From the NCBI GenBank assembly GCA_963971225.1, contig OZ020268.1, positions 60,263,900-60,327,899 of the forward strand: a stretch of 64,000 bases of DNA, given 5' to 3'. This document shows, in pieces, positions 1 to 10,817 of the stretch; positions within the stretch are counted from its first letter, which is position 1, and the number at the start of each line of letters is the position of its first letter. The notes under the pieces were generated by a model. That model was given only the letters and a program-made list of their open reading frames with translations. It was not told where the DNA came from and did not search any database. The position numbers were made by a program, and so were the translations under genes. The DNA is from Melieria omissa. Taxonomy: Eukaryota; Arthropoda; Insecta; Diptera; Ulidiidae.

Positions 1-870
1 TGAAAATGCTTTATTACCATCAGCTGCGAAGATGTTCAGGAGAAGAGGACACACACTCTCTTGGATTTTAAAAGAAGACAACGACCCCAAACCTCGCAGC
101 CGAATGTGTGTTGAGTCGAAACAGCAAAATGGGGTAGAGGTGTTAGATTGGCCCTCACAGTCGCTTGATGCCAACCCAATAGAAATTGTGTGCGCAATTT
201 TATTATTATTATTGATTGGCACGACAGCCCGCTTACGCGAGACTAAGGCCTAGCTTCCCGCAACCACCCGTGTTGTGCGTGTGAATTTTGTACGCGGGTG
301 GAAGGGACCTACAGTTTTTATGCCGGTTCCGAACGGCAGGTTGGGAGCTTTTTCATAGGCAATTTTTACTCTCAGAGGTTTGCCATTTCCAGCTGAGAGG
401 ACAGCCACCGAAAGAGAAAACGAGTTTCCCGTTATTTTTTTTAGGTGTTACTACATGCAGAATTCGAACTTGCGTCACTCTGCATGCGACTCGCTGGACC
501 GCGCACTAACCAACTGAGCCACGGCGGCTGTCGCAATAGTAAAGCAAAAACTCAGAGGAAAAACTATATGGCCAGCAAAACAGTTATTGAGACATATTCG
601 GCTGATTTGGAGTCGATTGCCTCGGCAACTTGCTTAGAATTTAACACAAAGTATGGATCGGAGGTGTGGGGCCATAATGGCTAATGGCGACGACTGTACC
701 CGTAATTAAATATATTGCGTACAATAAATATTATAAACGCATAAAATGCAGTTTGTTTGAAACGAATCGGACAAATAGTCTTAAAGTTACGACGATCACG
801 TTTCTACTGGCCAGACTGTATGTACAAGCCCACACATGCGATACGTGCTTTTGGGCTACACAAGCCACCT
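1..870 (+). pseudogene. Tc1-family transposase relic (C-terminal part), split by a SINE
   Basis: Positions about 2-195 translate to a stretch containing KEDNDPKPRSR and LDWPSQSLDANPIE. These match the second catalytic Asp block (QDNDPKH) and the third catalytic block (WPSQSPDLNPIE) of Tc1-type DD34E transposases. The frame is then interrupted by a SINE at 199-531 and resumes at about 540 with a charged C-terminal segment (KAKTQRKNYMASKTV, then YGSEVW). The copy is truncated at the window edge, carries substitutions in conserved positions and has frame breaks after about 680, so it is dead. The right terminal repeat could not be located; 870 is an approximate limit. Confidence 0.75.
199..531 (-). 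repeat. tRNA-derived SINE, family 1, copy 1
   Basis: On the minus strand the element starts with a tRNA-like head (GCCGCCGTGGCTCAGTTGG contains an A-box-like TGGCTCAGTTGG; a B-box-like AGTTCGAATTC follows about 45 bases later). A body with a characteristic GTTCCGAACGGC-type segment comes next, and it ends in a (TAA/ATT)n tail. A short direct repeat, CGCAAT, lies at 193-198 and 532-537 and may be the target duplication. Three more copies occur in this window. This copy sits inside a Tc1 pseudogene. Confidence 0.85.
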
Positions 871-2084
871 ATCAAAATAAAGTGTATCCTTTGCATATCC
901 TTGTGGAACATAAACCGAAAAATATGCAGAAAACATGAATCGCGACAGATAAATTGCAATGATTATTTGTTTCAATTTCGCAGAGCCATTGAGGCGTGGA
1001 ATTGAATTTTGACGAAACCTGAATAGGTTTGTGCCTCATGCGCCTAGAATCCTTTGTTACCCCACATGAGATTGGCATGTACCATCGAAGCGATGAAGCT
1101 GCGAATACATAAATCGAAAGGATTTGATTTTCATGCACCGTCGGCAGGGAATTTTTATGCAAAAACACGATAATCCTCCGTACGAATGCTTACCTTTCAT
1201 TTGTATTAAATTAGGTTTCATTTTTCCTTATGCTACAGTAGAAACAACAAAATTTCTACAGTTTACCAGTCCATGATATTCTTCGATATGTAATGGATAA
1301 ATATGTACACACAACTTTTACAATTCGCAATCCCTAGTACGTTGCATTCATTCTCAATAAAATTTCATGTTTTTCAAGAACAATAAAACACGCTTGGGTT
1401 ATTGTTACAGAACATTGACTATCCAAAACTTGGCCGACCACAAATTTTCCTACACAATTTGTTTGAGTGCTGTCAAATGAGATTATTGAATTACATATAC
1501 AAACAGACCACAAACCTGCCGACCGCTGCTTCCGCGCTTAACCTGGCCGCGCGCATGCCACTCCACATATTCAGTGCATGTACATATTTTTGTATTTGAA
1601 TCGAATATCCGCGTGCAGCCACCATTATTGTGATTGCAAAACGACACTAAAACATTTAAGTCATTAGATAAACTTATTATGGGGCAGCTGTTTCGCGGCG
1701 CGGCCACAACTAGTCCTGGCTGACTCCTGATTAGGCCACCTGGTTGCTATGAAATATTGCAAAGTAAAGTAAAAAAATAAAAGTTAGGTAAGAGTGAACT
1801 GGGTTTTATACATATATATATGTACCTGTTATACCAGCGCTTCCCGCGTCTTTGCACGTTTGAATTTCATTATATTATTGAACTAATTGTTATCTCTTTA
1901 GAATGTTATTTTATACCTTATAAACAAAAACTTAGAAAATGAATGAAAATATAAAAGTTATCTTAGCAACTCCTTCTTGACCACCTTTGTTACATTCGAT
2001 AACCAGAATGGTTAATGGTTAAAACGTAATACTAAAAATTAATATGAGAAAAAGCGTAGGGATACGAATTAATAGTGGTTAGGG
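871..2084. other. Non-coding, AT-rich; nothing recognised
   Basis: No coding potential with recognisable similarity and no clear terminal inverted repeats. It contains a GC-richer patch at about 1515-1560 and a short TA dinucleotide run near 1812. Confidence 0.5.
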
Positions 2085-2775
2085 CTTGTATATAAAAGAA
2101 AGTGGATGTATGTGTGTAATCGCATCACGCTCAAACGGACCGGCCGATTTTCATGCGGATTTTTTTGTTGGATTCGTATTAAGTCAGTTCAGGTTCGCGT
2201 GAAAAGGAAATTCCGGAAAATCGATTGGAAAAGTCGGAAAATCAGTGTCATCTTTGACCGTGATTTCTGAAAATTTTCAGACGATAACGTTCGAACCATA
2301 AGTCACACATCAATTAAATTCACTGCGAACTTACTATTTAGTCATGTCCTTCGACAGAGGGAATGGGGCGGATATTGGACGAGGGGACGTGGCACCACCC
2401 ATACAAGCCAAATCTTAGTCATGAAATATCTTTGAAATTGTAAGGTACACTGCATTGAATATTAGTATAGCGTCGTGCCATAGATGTGTCATTCTTCTGG
2501 TAAGATTTTATGGGCGTTGGACAAGGGGCGGGGCACATTAGTTGGGACCCAAATATTTCGTTGAACTATAAGTCGCACGGCAATGAAACTAAGTAGGGAC
2601 CTACCATTTATTCATATCTTTCGGCAGAGGGAATAGTGCGGGTATTGGACAAGGGGGCATGGTACCACCCATACAAGCCAAATGTTTATAATGGAATAAC
2701 TTCGAAATTATAAGGCGCACAGCATTGAAATTTAGTACAGCGGACTTTTATACAGTCCCATAGATGTGTCATTCT
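2085..2775. repeat. Degenerate interspersed repeat with an internal duplication (~280-bp period)
   Basis: The segment at about 2345-2500 (GACAGAGGGAATGGGGCGG, then CACCCATACAAGCCAAAT, then CATAGATGTGTCATTCT) is repeated with mismatches at about 2625-2775. The leading part (CAAACGGACCGGCCGATTT at about 2132-2150) resembles a motif common in insect interspersed repeats. No ORF or terminal repeat was found, so the class is undetermined. Confidence 0.55.
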
Positions 2776-3430
2776 AATAAAAGTACTGTTTAAATTTCAT
2801 GTTTGTATTATCAGCGGCTTAAATTACACGATGATGAATGTAGGTAGTTTTGAATAAGGCTGGATTCGAACTTAAAACCTTCTAGGGTGCAATGTGGCAG
2901 ACTAATCCACATATATAATAACAAAGATTTCATAACAAACACTGCTGCTTTTTTTTAATGCTAATTGTAGAATAGACTATTTATGCGAAGATCTATGTAT
3001 TTATGCCTACCTTAGAATCGAATGTCATATCCTTTTTTATATCAAATAAATTATATCAAATAAATCATTCATCAACTTGCCGTTCAATACACTACACTAA
3101 TTCTAAAGAGAAACTTTCAAAAATATTTCTTAGTTTTTGCAAAAATTCTATCAAAAACTTGAGACGAAAAGCAATATTGGCAAGATTGCAAATGACATGG
3201 TTAGAATTTCGGGAATCTTTCCTAAATATCTTATTTTCAGTTTGATGAAAATTCAATTGATAACGAAGGATTTATGGATAAATAAGAGTTTTTATATTAA
3301 AACAATGGTGAAAATACTGTTAATACTACATGTATTAAAATTTTTTTTTTTAAGATAGTTATAAACGATCAATGCTGGGCGCATGTCATGAAAAACGATA
3401 GCTTTCAAGATTTAATTTTCGAGAGACTTA

Positions 3431-4273
3431 TGCCCGTAATTTCAACAGCCAGATACCTGACCGTGTACAAACCTAACAGATATCTGATACCGATCAGGTA
3501 AGTTTATTTGGTCATTTCAACAATTTCTAACCTGCCGTGTATGTACCTGGACATTTTAAATCAAATAGGGAAACTCTGTTTGTCAATTTGACACAATAAA
3601 TGTAAATAAAAAAAATAAATCGAAATAAACACGGCAAATTTAAAATTTTGAATATAAAAACGTTCAAACTGAGCAAAAATAAGCGAAATGCAAATTTTAC
3701 GCGAAGTGAAATAACAACGCTTTTGCAACTAGCACATCAGCATCGAAACATTTTGGAAAACAAGAGAACTGATGCAGTGAACAACGAAAAAAAAAACATG
3801 GAACAACATTGCGGCGGAGTTTAATCTCCAGAGTGGTGGGTCGCGCGACACCCTAAATCTTCGTTCCAAGTACTAGGACTTAATTTCCCCTTAATTTTCT
3901 GCTAAATAGTTTGGGCAGTTTGCTTTGAAACGCGAAAGTGCATTGAAAATTCACTTTCGCTCCATTCTATGAAGTGTTCCCTTCGGGTTCTAAAAATTCG
4001 CTTCTTCTGCTGTGTTCGCTTTTGTATAAGGGCGTGTAAGGTGCACAATTCAAATAGTTTCGAATTCATTTTTGCTATTGCTTTTGATATTTTATTTTAT
4101 ATTTTTGAAATGACGGCAAAATGAGGGCAACAACACGATAGATATCGGTCGTTTAGAAATACACGTTACTTCACCTGCCGAATGTCGTTTATCTGAGCTT
4201 GAAATTACGAACGAAAACTTACTCGTCGTGTATCTATACACGGGCCGGTATCTGATTGTTGAAATTACGGGCA
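3431..4273. mobile_element. MITE with TTA target duplication (PIF/Harbinger-like signature)
   Basis: The left end TGCCCGTAATTTCAACA at 3431 is matched by the inverted copy TGTTGAAATTACGGGCA ending at 4273; with mismatches the similarity extends to about 29 bp (AGATACC on both sides). A TTA flanks each end (3428-3430 and 4274-4276). A 3-bp TTA duplication is typical of PIF/Harbinger elements. The 843-bp interior has no transposase ORF, so it is non-autonomous. The superfamily is inferred from the duplication alone. Confidence 0.8.
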
Positions 4274-4276
4274 TTA

Positions 4277-5744
4277 GATGATTAAATTCCCATTTTAAAT
4301 TACGGCATGCATTTTTATTATTTAGCTTAAGTTATTTTCCATGCATTATTGTTATAGTTATTTTACTATAATTGAATCCCTGTCGTACGTTATTGGCAGG
4401 TCGTTTGTATTTATTTTGCCAAAATCATAACATTTTTCTTACTTCCCCGTGACCGAAGTAGTGATGGCATAACTGAATAAAATATATAAAATCGCGTTTG
4501 TTTATAAGCAATAATCAAAAAGCAGACGCAAAAAATAAAATTTAGAGAAGAGATTCGACAAACACTGGTCGCCAGCGGTTCCTGCACATGATTCAAAATT
4601 ACACCATATACACGTACACTCGCTGATGCGCGCCCCTACATTGGAAGTCACATGTGCATGCGGGCGCATATGAATTCGCGTATATTGCCTGTCTCTTTGC
4701 GTTCGTGTATGTGTGTGACAGTTGCTAATAAATTATGGCCCAGTAGGAAAAATTGTGAAAATGATGACACATTTCGTCATAAACAATTGCCTTGTCAGGT
4801 CTAAATCGTTTAATCAGCACAAAGGGAATACCTATTTAATACTTCATTTCATGATTTAATTTCCGTAGAGAAAACAATTTGTCCTCATATAATTCTTATT
4901 GCTTGTTAAGTTTTGATGGTAAACATGAAATGTTGTTGAGTTTTTGTATCTATGGAAAAAAGCTTTGCGGAAATTTGCCATATTCTGCTGAAACCCAGTT
5001 TTGACTCTATTTTAGTATTGTGCCAACAATAAGCACAATTATTTCACCAAATCGAAATAATAATAACTGTCCGAATTTTTTCCACATATGTACTTTCAAT
5101 CTTATTCTCGAAAATCCGTTAGAAATCAGATGTTGAATTGAAGAATGAATTACTCTAAAATGATGAATAGAATAGTTCCAAGATCTACGAGAAGTTAACA
5201 TTGCATAAATGCAATATCATGCAGCGAAGCGTTAATCAATTCGTACTTAATAATTAATTCATATTAATCATTCAGCATATATGCTAGAATGATAAAAAAT
5301 ACTAATTTCGCGGGAAAAAAATAAGCAATTAAAACCTGTTACAATTTCATACAGGACACCATTTCCACCTGGGCAAAGTATCCCAAGTGAATGCGAGCAG
5401 TACTGAGCATTCGGCATGTCTGGGATGGTATGTCACACACGTAGGTACATACTCGCGCGCATTGCACACACAACCAGCGCGGTGCGGATACGCCATCAAT
5501 ACGTGCGAGTGCACGCTCGTATGTGAAGTTATCCTTAACTAAGTCGCATGTACTTTGGGGGTAAAAAGGATTCCTGGAGGCGTGGCCACGCTCTGCTTTC
5601 AGCTTGTCGCCAAAGAGAGCAAAATACACTACCACCAACCACTCATTACTCCGTCTGAAAGCGACCAATTTCGAAAAATGTCCGTAAGGGGATATTTCTG
5701 CGTAGTCATTTCCCAATATTGCTAATCTGAGCTGCCTGCTAGTA
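4277..5744. other. Intergenic DNA, nothing recognised
   Basis: AT-rich except for about 5340-5740. An open frame of 162 codons on the minus strand at 5339-5827 overlaps a mariner terminal repeat and resembles no protein I know, so it is not called as a gene. No tandem or inverted repeat was identified. Confidence 0.5.
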
Positions 5745-5746
5745 TA

Positions 5747-6338
5747 GGGTGTTTTTTTTAGAGGTTTGTTTTTCGAATAGAGATAAAACTGGCATTTTGT
5801 GGTCAAATCTGGCAACTCTAATGTCATTTATGTTCAGTTTGGTTTGCCATTTCATCATGAACAGGTTGACAAAAGAACAACGCTTGCAAATCGTGCAAAT
5901 TTATTTCGAAAATAATGGTTCAGTTCGCGAAGTTTACCGCAAGCTCCGTCCATGTTATGATCCATCAGAGCAATTAATTCGGTTAACCATGGGTCGTTTT
6001 CGCACTACGTTTACTCTATGTGATAATACGCATCCGCAGAGACGTCGAACAGTGCGCACCGAAGAAACAATTGCCGCTGTAGAGCAAAATGTTGAAGAGG
6101 ACCCGAATGAATCGATTCGCCACCGTGCACAGCAATTGGAGCTTTGTCCATCAACTGAAAATTGGACCTGTAGAATTGGCTTTATTCGAGCCAGCCGCGG
6201 CGGCCACATGCCCGAAATCATATTTAAACATTAATGGCATAAAATTATCCTTCCAATAAAGCCAAATTGATGGACATTAAAACGATTTTCTTGTGTTTTA
6301 TTTCAATTCGAAGTTCTATACCTCTAAAAAAAACACCC
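5747..6338 (+). mobile_element. Internally deleted mariner-family element
   Basis: Near-perfect inverted ends GGGTGTTTTTTTTAGAGGT begin at 5747 and, inverted, end at 6338, each preceded outward by TA, the mariner target. The interior keeps only the first and last parts of a transposase ORF (separate entry). At 592 bp it is roughly half the length of a complete element; the catalytic core is missing. Confidence 0.9.
5857..6234 (+). pseudogene. mariner transposase, catalytic core deleted
   Basis: The ATG at 5857 opens a 125-residue frame starting MNRLTKEQRLQIVQIYFE, the N-terminal helix-turn-helix DNA-binding region of mariner transposases. It continues through RTEETIAAVEQNVEEDPNES to RHRAQQLELCPST, then jumps directly to a C-terminal tail (RASRGGHMPEIIFKH). 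About 200 residues carrying the catalytic acidic triad are absent, although the frame stays open across the deletion junction near 6160. It could at most encode a DNA-binding fragment without transposase activity. Confidence 0.85.
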
Positions 6339-6667
6339 TATATTTATGTAAATGCAGCTAAACCGACAACGTTTGTCATTTTCAATTTTGAAAAAGTTCA
6401 TATTGCAAATTGTGCTTACGTGGCGTAGCTTCATGATGTGTGTCTACTTGTTTTTTAAATGGAAGAGTAAAAAATACATGGAGCACAAATACATGTTCAA
6501 TTGGCCGTGCAAGGATTAAAAACAGGTGCATATGCCTCCTTCGGTTCTTATGCTTTACATCTGAATATCAAGTTATCTTTTGGCATCCAAATCTGATCCT
6601 TTCCTGACTACATAAATTATTTCGTTTATATTACTATCCGCCTCTTGGCCTCTTTAAAACTCAGTGG

Positions 6668-6852
6668 CATCCCAAAACAAAAAAAATACGCCCTGTTTTA
6701 GTTTTCCTTTACTTCCGACTGGCCCTGTGTAAGGTTTGTAATTTTGATGTTCGAACTGCCATCCCACAACAAAAAAAAATACGCCCTGTATTAGTTTTCC
6801 TTTACTTCTGACTGGCCCTGTGTAAGGTTTGTAATTTTGATATTCGAATTGC
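6668..6852. repeat. Two-copy tandem duplication, 92-bp unit
   Basis: CATCCCAAAACAAAAAAAA at 6668 and CATCCCACAACAAAAAAAA at 6760 start two tandem units. Each contains ATACGCCCTGT, TTTTCCTTTACTTC and ACTGGCCCTGTGTAAGG at matching offsets. Divergence is only a few bases, so the duplication is fairly recent. It lies just beyond the 3' end of the minus-strand WD40 gene. The rest of 6340-7034 holds no recognised feature. Confidence 0.9.
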
Positions 6853-7034
6853 GTCAAACAGCGCCCTCTAGTCACAAAATTTCGGGAAATTTGATTTGTA
6901 CTCCGAAACACAAAGTCAATGAATATTTTAATGATTTATTTCCTAGTTTTCGAACGTCTGTGTTCCATATTACAAACAAAAAAAGGTTTTAATACGTAGT
7001 TTAATCTTTCATGCCGTTACCGCTTTTACTACAA

Positions 7035-8275
7035 CTAATCCTCAATTTCACCTAAGTACATGGTCTTATCGCTGGATCCGGATAGTATCAGCGGTTCTTT
7101 CGGGTGGAAATCTACATCATTGACACTGCCATTGTGGCCTGGCAATTTGTACAATATACGCCTACTAGTGGTGTCCCAAATGTACACATGTCGCTCTGCC
7201 GAGCCCGCAGAGATCTAAACAAATAAACTGAAATAACTCTTAATAGTTGCATTTTTATGAGACCTACCTTACTGCCGTCCGGTGACCAAGCGCACCGCAG
7301 CAGATTTTTTTCGAAATTGTGTTGATGCCCTTGGAAAATTTTTACGCAGCGCTCGCTCGGCACATACGGGCGTATGTCCCAAATGCGCAAAGTATTGTCC
7401 ATCGAATTGGACAACAAATATGACCCATCCGGCGACAGCGATAGTCCGGTGAGTGTGTCTGCATGACCACGCAGTCGTTGCAGCACCTGCTGTTGCTTAC
7501 GCACGTCCCACACTTTGATCTCGTTATCAATACCGCCGGAAATAAGCTGCTCGCCTGTATCGTTGAAGCACACTGCCGTTACTTGGTATGGTGCTTCCAA
7601 CGTCTGAGCGGCTAGCTTCTTTCGCACATCCCACAGACGTACTGTGCGATCGTCTGAACCGGAACAAAGCATTTGGACACCGCGCCGAGTCCCATGCATT
7701 GAATTCACAAAATTTGTGTGACCTTTTAGGCGCCGCACGCGTTGCCCAGTCACCAAATCCCAAATAGCCACCGTCTTGTCAGTGGAGCAGGTGTACACGT
7801 TGCCACCGTCGGTGGAGAAATGCGCCTCTAGAATGGCGCCCGTGTGACCGGTCATCGCCATTATGTTCTCACACTCGCCATACACGTTCCAGATATCTAT
7901 AAGAAACACAACACGTCTGAACATGCACTACTTGGATAGACCACTTGCAGTCTGCCTACATATTTGCCTATCAAAGCCGGCAGAGAGCAGCATGTCACCA
8001 TCCGGATGGAATTCGCAGGAAAATATTTCGCCCTCGTGTCCTTCCAGTAACATAATGGGTGCCAGCAGGTTAGAAGTGCGCTTGACGCCCTAAAACGATT
8101 ACATTCGATTCCATTTTTTGTTAATATTACCAACAAATGACGCTTCCAGTCAATTTACACTCACCGCCTCCAATAATGCCTTGTCGCGATTTGTGTAGGC
8201 CATTAAATCACTTTTACTGCGCTTCGATTCTTGTGCAAGCACCATACTATTGCTTGCTAGTCTTTTGGTTCCCAT
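7035..8275 (-). CDS. SNRNP40: U5 small nuclear ribonucleoprotein 40-kDa protein (WD40)
   Basis: Spliced on the minus strand from four exons: 8275-8165, 8089-7960, 7896-7268 and 7214-7035. All junctions are GT-AG and the frame is continuous, giving 349 residues, the usual size of the family. Seven WD40-type blades can be read, with typical endings such as IYLWNVYGE, VAIWDLVTGQ, VRLWDVRKK, IKVWDVRKQ, LRIWDIRPY and VYIWDTTSRR. The segment RCVKIFQGHQHNFEKNLLR is characteristic of the U5-40K/Prp8-binding protein rather than other WD40 proteins. The product is a core U5 snRNP component in the nucleus that associates with Prp8 during pre-mRNA splicing. The start ATG at 8275 gives a short basic N-terminus (MGTKRLASNSM). 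No sign of disruption. Confidence 0.96.
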
Positions 8276-8750
8276 GTTGCTAACTGTTGCAGCGCGCTCA
8301 GCTAATTTTTGAAAACAGATTAGTTAATGTAAACAAATTTGCCTCAGATCAAAATAAAAACCAACACGCGAGAAATAATGTGAAACGCCTCGTAGTCGCA
8401 ATCAACAAGAACCAGTTAAAATAAAGCACCAGGCGCTTCATAAGATCTAAAATATGTTCGTTAAATGCCTCATATCAAGCATCTACAGCGGCTGTTGGAA
8501 ACCCTATAGCAAATATCTATAAAATTATCGCTTTAAACAGCCAGCAATATTTTGTATATGGATTTGAAATTGTACACTCAGCTGCACAGCTTCGAAACGA
8601 AGCATCCAAAATATATTGTTTTATTGAAGTACTTCCAATTGCTTTCCTTTGATTTCCAACTATTTCTTTTGACGCTTAGAAATTGTAATTTACAAAAAAA
8701 ACAGTTTGTGCATAACTTTTAGATATGTATAAGTAATAGAAAGGATAATA
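8276..8750. other. Upstream region of the U5-40K gene
   Basis: A 475-bp AT-rich stretch between the start codon of the minus-strand WD40 gene and the left end of a MITE. It should hold the promoter and 5' UTR of that gene, but no TATA box or initiator could be placed with confidence. Confidence 0.4.
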
Positions 8751-8753
8751 GTA

Positions 8754-10053
8754 TAGGGTTTTCCAACAAGAGGTGTTATTTTGAATCACCCGGTATTTCG
8801 GTAGCTGTCACTTTTGAAGCTTTTATTCTTTGACATTTGACAAGTAGAAACTACGCCATTACTAAAAATGGAACGATACAAGCTTCAACAACGCATTGAA
8901 ATTATTAAAATTCACTACAAAAATGGTGAAAATCTTGCAGTCACAGTTCGCAAAACTAAAGCATTTCTGGGTCGTCGTGAAGCACCTTGTCGGACCGCAA
9001 TACAGAAATTGGTGGAAAAATTCGAGCTGTTGGGACAAGTTAGTGATGTGAAGAATAAAACCCGTGCACGTCGCTCAAGAGCAACTGAGAATATTGCTGC
9101 TGTAGCCCAAAGTGTTAAAGAAAACCCAGGTTTGTCGATTCCTCGTCGTTCTTTGGAATTGGGCATTCCAAAAACGTCATTAGACCGTATTTTGCATAAA
9201 GACTAGGGTCTTAAGGCTTATAAAGTTCAGTTAACACAAGAACTCAAGCCGACCGATCATCAACAACGTCGTGTCTTTGCTGATTGGGTCCTTGAAATGC
9301 ATGAAAATGATCCGGAATTCCATCGAAAAAATCATCTTGACTGATGAGGCCTATTTCCACCTCGGTGGCTACGTCAACAAGCAAAATTGTCGCATCTGGG
9401 GCTCGGAAAACCCAAGAGTTATTGTTGAGAAGCCTCTCCATCCTCAACGTGTGACTGTTTGGTGCGGTTTATGGTCCGGCGGGGTCATTGGACCTTACTT
9501 TTTCGAAAATGAGGTTGGATCAACAGTTACGGTGTATGGATTGCGCTATCGAGAGATGATTAATGATTTTTTATGGTTGGCGTTGGATGGTATTGATCTG
9601 GACAACGTTTACTTTCAATAAGACGGCGCTACGTGCGACACAAACAACGAAACCATTGCTCTTTACGGGAAAGGTTTCCGGACCGTGTTATCTCTGGAAG
9701 AGGTGATCACAATTGGCCACCGAGATCTTGTGATTTAACATCTTGCGACTTCTTCCACGGGGGCCACGTTAAAGGTGTACGCCAACAGCCCAGCGTCGAT
9801 TCAAGACCTCAAAAATGGAATTCGTGAGGCTATCGAGGACATAGGGCAGCCACTTTTCGATTTGGTTATGGAAAATTTCATGAAAAGGATATGGTCCTGT
9901 AAGCGTGGTCGTGGTGGCCATTTGGCTGATGTTGTTTTTCATTACTAACCGCATACCTTCCTCTTTATTATGAAATAAACATCCGATCATTTATCTCAAA
10001 AAATTGCATTTTTCTTTTAATACCAAACTAACACCTCTTGTTGGAAAACCCTG
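8754..10053 (+). mobile_element. Full-length but inactive mariner-family element
   Basis: Inverted ends AGGGTTTTCCAACAAGAGGT (starting at 8755) and the matching right end give a 1,300-bp element, about full mariner length, with TA duplicated at 8752-8753 and 10054-10055. The transposase reads MERYKLQQRIEIIKIHYKN from 8868, then IAAVAQSVKENPGLS, then a stop at 9204. It continues in pieces as LTDEAYFHLGGYVNKQN, DLDNVYFQ (stop at 9619), FPDRVISGRGDHNWPP and DLTSCDFF. The layout and WPPRSCDLT block resemble the rosa-type mariners of flies; subfamily is inferred. At least two stops and a frameshift make it non-functional. Confidence 0.9.
8868..9950 (+). pseudogene. Disrupted mariner transposase
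   Basis: N-terminal helix-turn-helix region at 8868-9206, intact to a stop after LDRILHKD. The middle part, with the first catalytic Asp in LTDEAYFH, is at about 9205-9621. The C-terminal third, with the second Asp in the stretch after VYFQ and DLTSCDFF near the third acidic position, runs from 9622 to about 9946 in two frames, ending GGHLADVVFHY. The family normally has one uninterrupted ORF of about 340 codons. Confidence 0.85.
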
Positions 10054-10817
10054 TATAAACAGAACCAAATCGTCGGCCGAATTCATACACACCGAAAAAT
10101 GACGCAGCGCGTCAGTCGTCGTGAATTACGCACAGTGAAACATAATGGGTGCGACATTCGCATCAGCTGTTTACAAAAATTATTCCTGCAAACACACGCT
10201 AGGTCGAAGAGACAACTTCCTCAATTAGCAGCTGCGTCTTGCCCATTTTCTAAACCATATGAAAGGGAAAAATAAAATTGATTATTTGGCACAATTTTTT
10301 CTTAAAATTTGAAGCACTTACAACTTTGCAACCTTAAAGTAGCACAAATCACAAAATCTTTGCAGAATTTTTTGTTTGTTTATATATTTGATTTTCATCT
10401 CTGACAGCTGCACAGCTGATTGGTTCGCAAGACGACTACGACCAAATTAGAATTTGTTCTATCGTCGGACGACCGGTCATCGGCCGAATATCGCAGTTGT
10501 CGTCGTTGTGGGCAATCACATGCACTGCTGTGTGTTTTAATTTTGACAGCGTACGTTCGGTGCGTCTAAATCGGCCGACGATTTGATTCTGTTTATACTA
10601 TAAATCTGTTCGTATAAAGTTCTTAAATATATGTATCTTAAAAAATACTTTACTCCCAAACGACCATGTTGGCCACTATCAATAGCTTGGTCTCGTTTAT
10701 TTTGGCAGCACTTACGTTTACATTATTTTGACATTTCCCAAATGAGCTTGTTGTCGTTGTCGTTCCGATTTTTACGCCAGAAAATTTACGAAGCCGTGCA
10801 AAAAGAATAAAACGAAT

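Larger units (their letters stand above)
8751..10598. mobile_element. TA-flanked MITE interrupted by a mariner element
   Basis: The right end, read on the minus strand, is GTATAAACAGAATCAAATCG. The left end is GTA at 8751-8753, followed after the mariner insertion by TAAACAGAACCAAATCG from 10056; removing the mariner and one TA rejoins the matching terminal repeat. Similarity continues inward (TCGGCCGA on both sides). TA flanks the ends at 8749-8750 and 10599-10600. Without the mariner the MITE is about 546 bp and has no ORF. Confidence 0.8.

Noticed and set aside
872..1168. 98-codon frame on the minus strand
   Set aside because: It overlaps decayed Tc1 sequence, with no domain and no supporting splice or start context.
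5339..5827. 162-codon open frame on the minus strand
   Set aside because: It overlaps a mariner terminal repeat, has no recognisable domain and its first residues come from TE sequence.
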